The notes under the pieces were generated by a model. It had not been told where the DNA came from, did no database searches, and worked only from the letters and a program-made list of their open reading frames with translations. A stretch of 64,000 nucleotides of DNA from Paraburkholderia phytofirmans OLGA172 (lineage in GTDB: Bacteria > Pseudomonadota > Gammaproteobacteria > Burkholderiales > Burkholderiaceae), in NCBI RefSeq assembly GCF_001634365.1, contig NZ_CP014578.1, positions 372,001-436,000 on the forward strand, read 5' to 3'. Numbering within the stretch: the stretch's first letter is position 1; each line of letters begins with the position of its first letter. The position numbers were made by a program, and so were the translations under genes. This document shows, piece after piece, positions 40,259 through 49,021 of this stretch.

Positions 40259-41068
40259 TCACTGCATAGCAGCGTAATACTTAGCCACGCTATCAATCTC
40301 CGCCGAGGTCATCTGCCGAGCCACATTCCGCATCTGCTCATTAATATCGTTATGCCGGGCGCCGGAAGCAAACGCCCGCATCTGCGCAGCGAGATAAATG
40401 GACGACTGCCCTCCAAGCCAGGGCGCCGCCCCCTTACGATCCAGCTGTCCATGACAGGCCGCACAGGGCGCAATATTCCGCTGCGGATCGCCCTGCATGG
40501 CAAGCCTCACGGCATTCGCATCCGGTCCAACACCTGTGGGCAAAACCTCGGCCGCCGGCGCGCGAGACAGCGAAGCATAATAAGCCGCCAGATCGTGCAG
40601 ATCCTGATCGCTGCGAGCCGCGATAATCGGCTGCATTACCGCGTTCTGCCGCACGCCGCTCTGATAGTCGCGCAATTCTTTATAGACCACGTCGGCATAC
40701 TGCCCGGCCAACGCGGGCGCTGTCACCTGCACCGTGCCCAGCACGCCATGACACATCGAGCAATTCTGCGTCGCAATCGTCGCGCCGCGGCCAATCGAAT
40801 TCGTGTCAGCACGCGCCCGCCGCAAAGGCGGCAAGACCACCACCTCGCTCGGCGCCGGGCCGGCAATATTGGCGCCGCCGTACCAACTCGACGGCGCACC
40901 CGCGGCGCTGCAAATCGTCGCCCATAAGCCACGCTCGCTGAATCCGCTATTGGCTGAAGGCAACCAGATGAAGCCAATCAGTATCGCCGCAATGGCAATC
41001 GCTACGGTACCGCCCAGGCTCACCGTGAACCACGGGTTGCGCAAGCTGAAGACGCGTTCCTGACTCAT
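40259..41068 (-). CDS. Membrane-anchored dihaem cytochrome c (c4-like)
   Basis: A 269-residue protein with one N-terminal span (VSLGGTVAIAIAAILIGFIWL, about 17-37) and two class I cytochrome c domains. The haem sites are CSMCH (about 103-107) and CAACH (about 204-208), each with downstream Met ligand candidates. Start 41068 (MSQERVF) overlaps the oxidase subunit I stop by ATGA. As the last gene of the oxidase operon it probably delivers electrons to the CuA site of subunit II, or serves as a membrane-bound subunit of the complex. Confidence 0.9.
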   Translation of the reverse strand: MSQERVFSLRNPWFTVSLGGTVAIAIAAILIGFIWLPSANSGFSERGLWATICSAAGAPSSWYGGANIAGPAPSEVVVLPPLRRARADTNSIGRGATIATQNCSMCHGVLGTVQVTAPALAGQYADVVYKELRDYQSGVRQNAVMQPIIAARSDQDLHDLAAYYASLSRAPAAEVLPTGVGPDANAVRLAMQGDPQRNIAPCAACHGQLDRKGAAPWLGGQSSIYLAAQMRAFASGARHNDINEQMRNVARQMTSAEIDSVAKYYAAMQ

Positions 41069-42690
41069 CGCTGCGCTCCGACGACAACTGCCGGCACCGA
41101 CGTCTGCGGCAATCTGAGCAACTGAACGATCGGCACACTGTAGTTGACAACCGTCAGCCCGATCATCAACGCCACCCACAAGCCGAAACTATTGAGCGCG
41201 GCAGGCACGCGCTCCACCGGTTGCACCGCACTCGCAAAACGGAAACTCTGCTGCTCTGCCTGCGGTCCGAATTGCGACTTCGCGAGGATGTAGATGAACA
41301 GCACGCCGGACACCGCCAGAATTAGTCCACCCACCGCCGACATGCCCACCCAGAACGCCTGCGATTCCATCCCAGGCATGTTGTAGTCGTAGTAGGCCAT
41401 GCGGCGCGGCGCACCGAGCAAGCCGACGTAGTGCCACGGCAGCGTCACCACCATCATGCCGATGAACCACAGCCACAGTTGCGTGCGCACCAGCTTCACC
41501 GACGCAATCGCGCGGCCGGTCAGTTGCGGCCACAGTTCGTACGCGATCGCGAAGTACATGATGACGATCGCCCCGCCGAAAATCAGATGGAAGTGTCCGG
41601 TCACCCACTGCGTGTTGTGCACCGTCGAGTTCAACTGGTAACTCATGTTGATCAGGCCACCCGCACCGCCAAGACCCAGCATCACGAACGAAAACGCGAT
41701 CACCAGCATCATCGGGTTCTGCCACGGCAACGCGGTCAACCAGCCGAACGCGCCCTTGCCGCCGCGCAACCGTCCGGCGATTTCCACGGACGCGCAGATG
41801 GTGAACACCGTCAGCAACGTCGGCACCGACACCATGCCGGTAAATACCGCATGCAGGAATTTGAACCCTGAGCCGACCTGTGGATCGGCGAACAGGTGGT
41901 GAATGCCGATCGGCATCGCGAACACGAGGAACAGGATGAACGACACGCGCGCCATCGAATCGCTATAGAGCCGGCCGCCGATCGCGCGCGGCACCAGTGT
42001 GTAGTACGCGATGTAAGCCGGGATCAGCCAGAAGTAGACGATCGCATGCAGCGTCCACGAAAACAGGATGCGTGAAAGACCCGCGTCGATCGTGTTGGTG
42101 AGGCCGAAGGCCACCGGCAAGATCTGGAACAGGATTTCGAGCGCCGCGCCGACCGCAGTCCATGCCCACAGATACGCGCCGGCCACATTGGCGAACATCG
42201 CGAGCGGTACGGGCTTGCCGGGATTGGCGCGTTTCCAGATCCGCAGATTCACGTGCATCAGCGCGACCCAGATCCATGAGCCGACCACCACCAGCACGAC
42301 GCCGAGATAATAGAACGGACTGCCGATCATCGGCGGGTAAAACGTGTAGAGCACGGAGGCCCTGCCGAGCGCGACCGGCACCACCGCCATCACCGCGCCG
42401 ACTGCCAGCATCACGAGCGCGGCCCACGCCCATTTGAGGCCGACCAGCCGTTGCGCGAGCGCGAGTTCGACGATTGCGTAGCCGAAGCCCATCGATACCA
42501 AGGTAGGCAGCACGTAAGCCATCACCGTACCGTGCGCGGTCACCGATCGATAGTAGAGTTCGGGGTCGCCGACCCATGGCAGCAGCGGGCTGCGTACCAG
42601 CATTTGCCAGGCGCCCAGCAGCAGCGCGATCAGAAACGCGATGAAGGCTAGCCAGAAATGCGCGAGAACAAGTCGCTTAGCGTGAAACAC
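41065..42690 (-). CDS. Type-B (ba3-like) cytochrome c oxidase subunit I
   Basis: Haem-copper oxygen reductase core in the inner membrane, reducing O2 to water and pumping protons. The 541-residue protein has about 13 spans. Ligands are visible: the low-spin haem His in TAHGTVMAYV (about 53), the CuB/Tyr motif LHAIVYFWLIPAY with the His-x3-Tyr spacing of B-type oxidases (about 226-230), the CuB pair IHHLF (about 275-276), and the haem pair GHFH (about 362-364). The His-x3-Tyr spacing and lack of an A-type K-channel signature place it in family B. Its start overlaps the subunit II end by 14 bases. Confidence 0.93.
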   Translation of the reverse strand: MFHAKRLVLAHFWLAFIAFLIALLLGAWQMLVRSPLLPWVGDPELYYRSVTAHGTVMAYVLPTLVSMGFGYAIVELALAQRLVGLKWAWAALVMLAVGAVMAVVPVALGRASVLYTFYPPMIGSPFYYLGVVLVVVGSWIWVALMHVNLRIWKRANPGKPVPLAMFANVAGAYLWAWTAVGAALEILFQILPVAFGLTNTIDAGLSRILFSWTLHAIVYFWLIPAYIAYYTLVPRAIGGRLYSDSMARVSFILFLVFAMPIGIHHLFADPQVGSGFKFLHAVFTGMVSVPTLLTVFTICASVEIAGRLRGGKGAFGWLTALPWQNPMMLVIAFSFVMLGLGGAGGLINMSYQLNSTVHNTQWVTGHFHLIFGGAIVIMYFAIAYELWPQLTGRAIASVKLVRTQLWLWFIGMMVVTLPWHYVGLLGAPRRMAYYDYNMPGMESQAFWVGMSAVGGLILAVSGVLFIYILAKSQFGPQAEQQSFRFASAVQPVERVPAALNSFGLWVALMIGLTVVNYSVPIVQLLRLPQTSVPAVVVGAQR

Positions 42691-43249
42691 AGCTGAGCCT
42701 CCGTGATTGTCGGGCTTGCTCGAAGAATGCGGCTTTGTCGATCACCTTCACGTGTGCCCACATGGTCTGGTGGCCGAAGCCGCAGAACTCGTGACACGGC
42801 ATCAGGTGATCGGCAGGTTTGTCGAAGCGGGTGTTCAGCGTGGCGACGTAGCCCGGCACGACCATCGTGTTGATGTTGGTGTCGGTGACGAGCAAACCGT
42901 GCACGACATCGGCGCTGGTGGTGCGGATCGTGATCGGCGTATCGGCGGGCACCAGCAGGCATTGCGGCGTGAACGAATACTGCTGCGCAATGAAGCGCAC
43001 AACCACCGAGCCATCCGGTTCGACGGCGCTGCCGAGGTTGTCCTCGACGAATTCGCCGGACAGTTGCAGGCGCGAAGGGTCAATCGTCTCGACCCGCGAC
43101 GGCGGCATCATCGCCCAATGCAGTCCCGAGAACACGATGACGGCGAGCATCAAAACGATCAGCGCTGTGGCAAAAATCGCCCAGCGGCGCTCGGCGCGTA
43201 AGGCGACTTCGTGGCCGCTGCCCGGTTGGTGATTGGAATCAGTCGACAT
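42677..43249 (-). CDS. Cytochrome c oxidase subunit II (CuA), ba3-like
   Basis: A 190-residue protein with one N-terminal span (WAIFATALIVLMLAVIVFSGLHW, about 23-45) and a periplasmic cupredoxin domain with the binuclear CuA site: the upstream His in VVHGLLVTDTN (about 115) and the loop PCHEFCGFGHQTMW (about 151-164), giving Cys, Cys, His and Met ligands. The short form with one span is that of B-type oxidases. It lies 2 bases after the subunit IIa-like gene. Confidence 0.93.
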   Translation of the reverse strand: MSTDSNHQPGSGHEVALRAERRWAIFATALIVLMLAVIVFSGLHWAMMPPSRVETIDPSRLQLSGEFVEDNLGSAVEPDGSVVVRFIAQQYSFTPQCLLVPADTPITIRTTSADVVHGLLVTDTNINTMVVPGYVATLNTRFDKPADHLMPCHEFCGFGHQTMWAHVKVIDKAAFFEQARQSRRLSCVSR

Positions 43250-43251
43250 AG

Positions 43252-43428
43252 TCAGTGGATGACGCCGCGCGGCAGAAAGACAAGAAAGTAGAAGCCGAAC
43301 CAGATCGCCATGACGATCAGCGTGGCGACACCGGCCACGGCAATCGCACCATGCGGACCGGCCGCGACGACGCGTTCCACTTCTTCATCCGTCGGCGGGG
43401 CCGCGCTGCGGGTATCGTTCGCTTCCAT
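43252..43428 (-). CDS. Small membrane protein, cytochrome oxidase subunit IIa-like
   Basis: A 58-residue reading frame too short for usual length cut-offs. It begins MEANDTRSAAPPTDEEVERV, followed by a single hydrophobic helix (about residues 28-52, AIAVAGVATLIVMAIWFGFYFLVF read in two parts) and ends LPRGVIH. One helix directly upstream of, and 2 bases from, a B-type subunit II gene is the signature of subunit IIa of ba3 oxidases, which fills the place of a lost helix of subunit II. It fits tightly in the operon and no other frame competes. Confidence 0.85.
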   Translation of the reverse strand: MEANDTRSAAPPTDEEVERVVAAGPHGAIAVAGVATLIVMAIWFGFYFLVFLPRGVIH

Positions 43429-43452
43429 CTAAAGATTCTCCAGTGCAGCAGT

Positions 43453-44835
43453 TCAATGCAGCGGCGCCTTGCGCAACTCGTTGACCTCGCGGGACGTCAC
43501 CGGCTGGCCATGATTACCCCACGCAGTGCGGATATACGTGACGACGGCGGCGGCATCGGTGTCGTTCAGTTCCTGCCCGAAAGGCGGCATGCCGTATGGC
43601 TCGGGATTGCGCATGGTGCCGGGCGGGAAGCCACCATTCAGCACGATGCGGATCGGATTGACCGCGGAGTCCATTTCGATCGACTCGTTACGTGCGAGCG
43701 GCGGGTAATGCTGCAACTGGCCCTCGCCGTTCGCGCCGTGGCACAGGGCGCACTTGTCGGCGTAGATCTTTTCGCCAAGCGCGAACACGTTGGTATTGGT
43801 TGGCGCGGACGGCCCCGACTTGCGGCCTTGATTGTTCGGCAGCGTCTTCAAGTAGACGGCCATCGCCTTGACGTCTTCTTCTGTCATGTACTGAAGGCTG
43901 TGATAGGTGACTTCGCCCATCGGCCCGTACACGGCGCCGCGATCGGAAATGCCGGCCTGCAGCAGATCGACAATGTCCTTGATGCTCCAGTCGCCGAGAC
44001 CGCCGTCCTTATCTGAGGTGAGCGATGGTGCGTACCAGTTTTGCACTGGAATCAGACCGCCGGCGAACTGCTCGCTTTGCGACGAGCCGCCGAGCATGTT
44101 GATCTTGGTGTGGCACATCGTGCAGTGCCCGAGCCCTTCGACCAGATACGCGCCGCGATTCCATTCGACCGATTTGGTCGGGTCCGGCTGGAACTCGCCT
44201 TCGCGGAAATACAGCGTGCGCCAGCCGTATAGCAGCTTGCGCTGGTTGAACGGGAAACTCAGCGCGTGCTTGTGATTCTGCTCGCGCACCGGTGTCACGG
44301 ACTTCAGATAGGCGAAGATCGCGTTCGAGTCTTCACGGGTGACCTTGGTGTACTGAGCGATTGGCATCGCGGGGTAGATCATGGTGCCGTCCGGTGCGAG
44401 GCCGGTGCGCATCATCTTGAAGAACGCTTCCTCGCTCCATGTACCGATGCCGTACTGCGCATCCGGCGTGATGTTCGGCGAATACAGCGTGCCGAACGGC
44501 GTCTCCATGGCGAGGCCGCCGGCGAACAGCTTGCCGCGCGGCGCGGTATGGCAGGCTACGCAGTCGCCGGCCCGCGCCAGATACTCGCCGCGTTTGACGA
44601 TGTCGGGTCGGGTGTCGGCCTTGTCGCCAGTGGCCTTTGTGGTCGCGGCCGTGGGCGTGGTTTCGGCGGCGCTTGCTTCGGCGATCGGTAACGCACGCGG
44701 CGCGCCGGAAAGCGCGGCGCTGGCGGCGGTGATCAAGCCGGCGATCAGCAAGCCTGATACGAGCGACACAGCAGTGCAACGGCGCTTCGTCATGGCATAC
44801 GAAACAGGGCGGATCGGGCGGAGGGTCGGCTTCAT
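43453..44835 (-). CDS. Trihaem cytochrome c (alcohol-dehydrogenase subunit-like)
   Basis: A 460-residue exported protein with a signal or anchor segment (VSLVSGLLIAGLITAASAAL, about 22-41) and three class I cytochrome c domains. The haem sites are CVACH (about 91-95), CTMCH (about 238-242) and CALCH (about 361-365). This is the layout of the membrane cytochrome subunit of acetic-acid-bacterial alcohol or gluconate dehydrogenases. No dehydrogenase gene is adjacent, so here it more likely links quinol or another cytochrome to the oxidase. Start 44835 overlaps the upstream stop as ATGA; an ATG 6 codons earlier is also possible. Confidence 0.9.
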   Translation of the reverse strand: MKPTLRPIRPVSYAMTKRRCTAVSLVSGLLIAGLITAASAALSGAPRALPIAEASAAETTPTAATTKATGDKADTRPDIVKRGEYLARAGDCVACHTAPRGKLFAGGLAMETPFGTLYSPNITPDAQYGIGTWSEEAFFKMMRTGLAPDGTMIYPAMPIAQYTKVTREDSNAIFAYLKSVTPVREQNHKHALSFPFNQRKLLYGWRTLYFREGEFQPDPTKSVEWNRGAYLVEGLGHCTMCHTKINMLGGSSQSEQFAGGLIPVQNWYAPSLTSDKDGGLGDWSIKDIVDLLQAGISDRGAVYGPMGEVTYHSLQYMTEEDVKAMAVYLKTLPNNQGRKSGPSAPTNTNVFALGEKIYADKCALCHGANGEGQLQHYPPLARNESIEMDSAVNPIRIVLNGGFPPGTMRNPEPYGMPPFGQELNDTDAAAVVTYIRTAWGNHGQPVTSREVNELRKAPLH

Positions 44836-45548
44836 TGCGGTTGGCTCCCGCATGCGAGAGGCAGCCGTTCAGCGGACGCCGGCGCAGGTCGCGGATCGGC
44901 GGGGCGCGGTTGGCGTGCGAGCCAGCTCGATACCGCGGTGATGTCCTTGTCGGTCAGCCTGACGGCAATCGAATGCATACAGTCCGGAGCGAGCGCGTGA
45001 CGCGTGCCCGAGCGCCACGTGCCCATCTGTCCGGCGATGTAGCTCGCATGCAGGCCGAGCAGGCCTGGAATGCCAGGTTGCGCACCCGTCATGCGTGCTC
45101 CATGACAAGCGATGCACGCCGGAATTTTGCGCGCCGGGTCGCCTTGGGTGACGAGCCGCTGTCCGGCTGCGAGCACGGCCGGTGCGACATCGGTGTGATC
45201 GGAATTGGGGTAGGGCGGTTGCAGGTCGGCGAAATACTGGCTGATCTTGCGCAGATAGTCGTCGGGCAGAAAGGCGAGCAGATAGCCCATTGGCGGATAA
45301 GTACGGCCGCCGTCGCGAAATGAGGTTAACTGATTAAACAGATAGTCGGCCGGTTTGCCCGCGATACGCGGGAAGTAATCGTTGTTCAGGCCTTGACCTT
45401 GCACGCCATGACACGAGGTGCAGGCGCGTACGCGCTCGTCCATGGCCGAGGGCATCGCGCCTGGTGCGTCAGTGGCTGCGAGCGCCGCACCACGCCACAT
45501 GACGTAAAACACCAACAGGATCGAAAATCCGATAGTTCTACGATGCAC
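44832..45548 (-). CDS. Periplasmic dihaem cytochrome c4-like protein
   Basis: A 238-residue protein with a signal peptide (IGFSILLVFYVMWRGAALA, cleavage near residue 24) and two haem sites, CTSCH (about 43-47) and CIACH (about 146-150). It is the first gene of the six-gene oxidase operon, so the promoter lies to its right in 45549-45900. C4-type cytochromes donate electrons to haem-copper oxidases. The C-terminal 25 residues are Pro/Ala-rich. Confidence 0.9.
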   Translation of the reverse strand: MHRRTIGFSILLVFYVMWRGAALAATDAPGAMPSAMDERVRACTSCHGVQGQGLNNDYFPRIAGKPADYLFNQLTSFRDGGRTYPPMGYLLAFLPDDYLRKISQYFADLQPPYPNSDHTDVAPAVLAAGQRLVTQGDPARKIPACIACHGARMTGAQPGIPGLLGLHASYIAGQMGTWRSGTRHALAPDCMHSIAVRLTDKDITAVSSWLARQPRPADPRPAPASAERLPLACGSQPQ

Positions 45549-46042
45549 GCCAAGCCTCGTTGGGGGAACGGTTATTTTCGCTATTTGTTTCTCACGCGTT
45601 CGCCCACGAATTCACTAATGGATTCGATGAACGATGCATGACAAGCCTGTTAATTCTTCTTTTATAACGACTGCATGGGCAGCGAATCGAAACGGATTTA
45701 TTAAAAAGACGCGGTATTGAAGAGACGTGGCAATGCAATTGCTTTGCAAAACAGTGGGCCGCCTGAATGCGCCGATGAGAAGGGGCTTTCGGGCTGCGCT
45801 AATAACGCTTGATGTGTTTGGCAGACGCGTATCAGGTTGCAGGAATTTATTCGATACGTCAATAAAATTTGAGGGGCCAATCGTCGGTGTATTTGATTAG
45901 CATAGGCGTCGATCGGCGCGCCTTCAATATTTATTCCGCGTCTGGTTTGAGTGCCGGATTCTTCGTCGAATGCGCTCGATGCACTGCTCTACATGTCTGC
46001 CGGGATTCATGAGTCGCGAAGCGTGCATTGACGCCGAGCGCA
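45549..46042. other. AT-richer non-coding region upstream of the oxidase operon
   Basis: About 490 bases with lower GC than the flanks. It must hold the oxidase operon promoter (minus strand). The best-looking motif is on the plus strand: TGGCAATGCAATTGCT at 45728-45743 has the GG/GC spacing of a sigma-54 promoter, but no gene follows it. I found no RNA gene. A 41-codon frame at 45775-45900 lacks a ribosome site and is not called. Confidence 0.5.
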
Positions 46043-46729
46043 TCAACTGAAGAGACGCATCAATGCCGTGCGCACCGGCCGCGGACTGGCATCGGCCGCG
46101 CAGACCCATAGAAGTTTCTCTCGGCGCACCACCGTGCTTTGCGCACCGGCTCCGGCGCGCCGGCTGGAGGAGCGCGTGTTCCCGGTGACGAGCCGCAACG
46201 AGAGGCCGATGTCGTACGACGCATCGTCGCCCGCGCCGCTGTCGATCACGGCACTCGGCAGTACGGTGACGTGCAGCTTCAGGCGCGGGTGCTGTTCCGA
46301 AAACGTCTTGAGAATGCGCGCGATATCGAGAAGACGATAGTAGTCCGTAATGGCGATGCGCAGTTCGCCGTCGAGCGAGCGGCCTTGCAGGTCTTCGAAA
46401 GCCGCCTCGCTCATTGCAACGATACGACGCGCGTGGTCAAGCAGGCGGTTGCCGGCCGGCGTGGCAGACCCCCCCTGCTTGCTGCGCACGAAGAGCGGCT
46501 GGTCGGCGCGCTCTTCGAGTTTCTTCAACTGCTCGCTCACCGACGACTGCGCCAGGAACACGCGCTCCGCGCCCGCCGAGACGCTGCCCGATTCGGCGAC
46601 GGCGACGAAGGTGCGCAGTTGCGTCAGGTCAAATTCGCGTTGACTAACGATTCGGCATATCCGATGGAAGTTATCTAAATTTCCGGATTTTCCGATGGTT
46701 GCCCCAGCCGTAGGACACCTCCAATTCAT
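46043..46729 (-). pseudogene. LysR-type regulator, truncated and probably decayed
   Basis: The N-terminal winged helix-turn-helix is intact (FDLTQLRTFVAVAESGSVSAGAERVFLAQSSVSEQLKKLE). The effector domain stops about 70-100 residues short of the normal 300. The end (LWVCAADASPRPVRTALMRLFS) breaks off after what is normally the middle of the domain, and there is no normal start codon near the conserved N terminus. The first in-frame ATG (46729) is 30 residues too early and nearly touches the divergent gene. With the equally broken MFS neighbour this looks like a dead regulator-transporter pair. Confidence 0.75.
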
Positions 46730-46746
46730 TCATTGCAGAGGCTGTC

Positions 46747-47199
46747 GTGGGAAACGATTCGATTGCTGCCGTGCCGGTAGCGGGTGAGCGTGCAGCGAGC
46801 CACCGGTGGAAGGTGCTGGGGGTCGGCTTTGCGGCGAACGCGAGTTTTTCGGCTGCCTTCTCAGGGATTCCGACCACAGCCATCTTTTCGCGTTCGGATT
46901 ATCACCTCGGTAACGAAGGGCTGGGGTTGGTGCCAGGTATGCCCGGTTTGGGCATTGCGGTCAGCGAGCTGCCATGGGGACTCCTGACCGACCGCTGGGG
47001 CGACCGCCGCATGCTGCCGCTCGAACTTCTTTCGACTGCCGCGGCGCTGGCCGGGCCGGCATTGTTCGTGGTGCCATCCGGCGCGCACGTGCCGAACGTG
47101 GCGACGCTCGCAGGGACGAGCCGCGCAGGCACCGCACTCGCGATCGGCAACACCTGCGTCTTTCTCACACTGTTCCTGACGTATATTCGATTCGCATAA
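46747..47199 (+). pseudogene. MFS transporter remnant with internal deletion
   Basis: A 150-residue frame. Residues 20-105 look like the first three spans of an MFS permease, including the motif A-like GLLTDRWGDRRML. Residues 120-150 (SRAGTALAIGNTCVFLTLFLT) look like a segment near the C-terminal half, joined directly after a jump of some 200 missing residues, and the frame then ends. It starts with GTG, 17 bases from the divergent LysR remnant. It is unlikely to be functional. Confidence 0.75.
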
Positions 47200-47409
47200 T
47201 TACGTATTCCTACTCTGATAGCGCCGCAACGGACTATCAAATTGTCTGCCGGTTTCGGAACGCTCCGATTTTCTCCCGGTTATGGCGATGGTTCTATGGC
47301 CACCCTTGGCACATCATCCCAAGCAGGGAGGACGTCAAGGCAAGTGTGAAGCGAGTGGGATTTTCCCCTGCTTGTTCGCCGAATACACCTACACCAACCG
47401 AGAGAAATC

Positions 47410-48066
47410 ATGGTGCAACTTCGAGTCATTCTGGCGGACGATCATCCTTTCGTTCTGCTCGGCATTCGGGCTGCGCTGGAAAGGCGTGCCGGTGTCACCA
47501 TTGTCGGCGAAGCGGCTACACCTCGTTCATTGATCAAACTTTTGCAGAGCACGCCTTGCGACGTGCTCGTCACCGACCTGACGATGCCGGAGGCGTCTGG
47601 CGCGGTTGAAGACGGCCTGGATCTTGTCAGGCGAATCCGATGTGCATGGCCATCGTTGCGCATCGTCGTAATGACAGCTCTGACGAACGCCGCGATTCTG
47701 CGCGCCATCGTGTCGGATGTGGTAGTCAGTGCGCTCAGCAAAATGGAAACAACGGACGAGCTTTGGCAAGCGATCGAGGCGAGCGGCAGGGGCGAGGTTT
47801 ACGTCGGCCGTTCTATCATCGAAGCGCTTGCCCGGCCCCGGGACGAAGCGAGCGATCCGCCGCCGGTTTCACGTTTGTCCCGCAGGCAGGCGGAAGTGAT
47901 AAGAATGGTTGTGCGTGGTCAATCGATCTCCGAGATCGCGGTAGCGCTCGGATGTCATCGCCGAACCGTCAGCCGCCAAAAACGCGAAGCGATGGCTAAA
48001 CTCGGCGTCACCAACGATCCCGGTCTGTTTGCTTATATCCGTGCGCATGGAGTTTATGAAAGTTAA
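47410..48066 (+). CDS. NarL/FixJ-type response regulator 1
   Basis: A 218-residue two-domain regulator. The receiver (about 1-120) has acidic pocket DD (ADDHPF, 10-11), phospho-acceptor Asp in VTDLTMP (about 56), Thr in VVMTAL and Lys in ALSKMET. The LuxR-type helix-turn-helix (about 155-215) is SRLSRRQAEVIRMVV...ALGCHRRTVSRQKREAMAKLG. Its recognition helix (CHRRTVSRQ) differs from those of the two following regulators. A GAGAG ribosome site precedes the ATG. It is first of three regulators lined up ahead of the hybrid sensor kinase. Confidence 0.93.
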   Translation: MVQLRVILADDHPFVLLGIRAALERRAGVTIVGEAATPRSLIKLLQSTPCDVLVTDLTMPEASGAVEDGLDLVRRIRCAWPSLRIVVMTALTNAAILRAIVSDVVVSALSKMETTDELWQAIEASGRGEVYVGRSIIEALARPRDEASDPPPVSRLSRRQAEVIRMVVRGQSISEIAVALGCHRRTVSRQKREAMAKLGVTNDPGLFAYIRAHGVYES

Positions 48067-48217
48067 ATCGTATAGCTAATCAAATTGGATGAGAGGTTCA
48101 TCGAGCCATTTCAGAGCGATCTTATTTCTATCTCCAGAAATGTGTTTAATGATCGCGACAGGGCCAGTTGCTCCGGAGAGAGCGACAGGTAATTCAGGTA
48201 CGGGGGAGAACAAAACG

Positions 48218-48910
48218 ATGAACGACAACGCCGACTCAAGCTCACCTGTTCGAACCATCATCGCAGACGATCATCCACTGGTTTTGTTGGCGATCGAGAA
48301 TCTGATGGCGGGTTATCCGAATATGCAAATCGTCGGCCGTGCTGCCGACGCCACGGAACTCTTCAAGGAAGTGGATCGTATTCCATGCGACCTCGTTCTC
48401 ATGGACCTCTACATGCCCGGCGGCTTCTACGGCGACGGACTGGAAGCCGTCAGGCAGTTCAAGGCCCGCTATCCCGATGTCGCACTTGTCGTACTCACCA
48501 TGGAAACCGAAGCTACCGCGCTGAAAAGGGTCATCGCGCTCGGTGTCGATGGGTTGATCAGCAAACGCGACCGGATCGATCTGATTCATGTGGCGGTCGT
48601 CACGGCGCTGGCTCGTGAGTGCTATCTCGGGCCGGCGGTGCGATTGCTGATTGCCGACGCAACCGTCGCGCAGCGGCTCGATTTTGTCCGGGAAATGTTG
48701 TCGCGCCGCGAACTGGAGGTGTTCAAGCAATACGCTTCCGGGCTTGGTGTAACGGAGATCGCCGCTCGTCTTGGGCGTAGTGTCAAGACAATCAGTGCCC
48801 AGAAATGTACGGCGATGCGCAAGCTCGGCTTGCACAGCGACGCGGAGTTGTTCCGCTTCGCCGTCGAGCACGGCGTGATCTCTGAAGATTGCGTGCCAAA
48901 CCGGCGCTAA
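48218..48910 (+). CDS. NarL/FixJ-type response regulator 2
   Basis: A 230-residue regulator. Receiver residues: DD in IIADDHPL (about 18-19), Asp in LMDLYMPGG (about 66), Thr in VVLTMET, Lys in LISKRDR. The C-terminal LuxR helix-turn-helix is LSRRELEVFKQYA...RLGRSVKTISAQKCTAMRKLG. Start 48218 has GGGGGAG 8 bases upstream, and the frame before it has no such site. It is close to regulator 3 in its DNA-binding helix, so their targets may overlap. BvgA/EvgA-like by context. Confidence 0.93.
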   Translation: MNDNADSSSPVRTIIADDHPLVLLAIENLMAGYPNMQIVGRAADATELFKEVDRIPCDLVLMDLYMPGGFYGDGLEAVRQFKARYPDVALVVLTMETEATALKRVIALGVDGLISKRDRIDLIHVAVVTALARECYLGPAVRLLIADATVAQRLDFVREMLSRRELEVFKQYASGLGVTEIAARLGRSVKTISAQKCTAMRKLGLHSDAELFRFAVEHGVISEDCVPNRR

Positions 48911-49021
48911 GCCGACGAGACGTCATGCCGGTCCGGTGGCATGGCGAACATAAGATGTACTTGGCCCATCCCGGGGAGGCACGTCGCGTGCAGGGAGTGC
49001 CAGTCGATAAGACAATACAAA

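Noticed and set aside
45775-45900. 41-codon frame upstream of the oxidase operon
   Set aside because: No ribosome site, no recognisable features, and AT-rich region with many stops in other frames.
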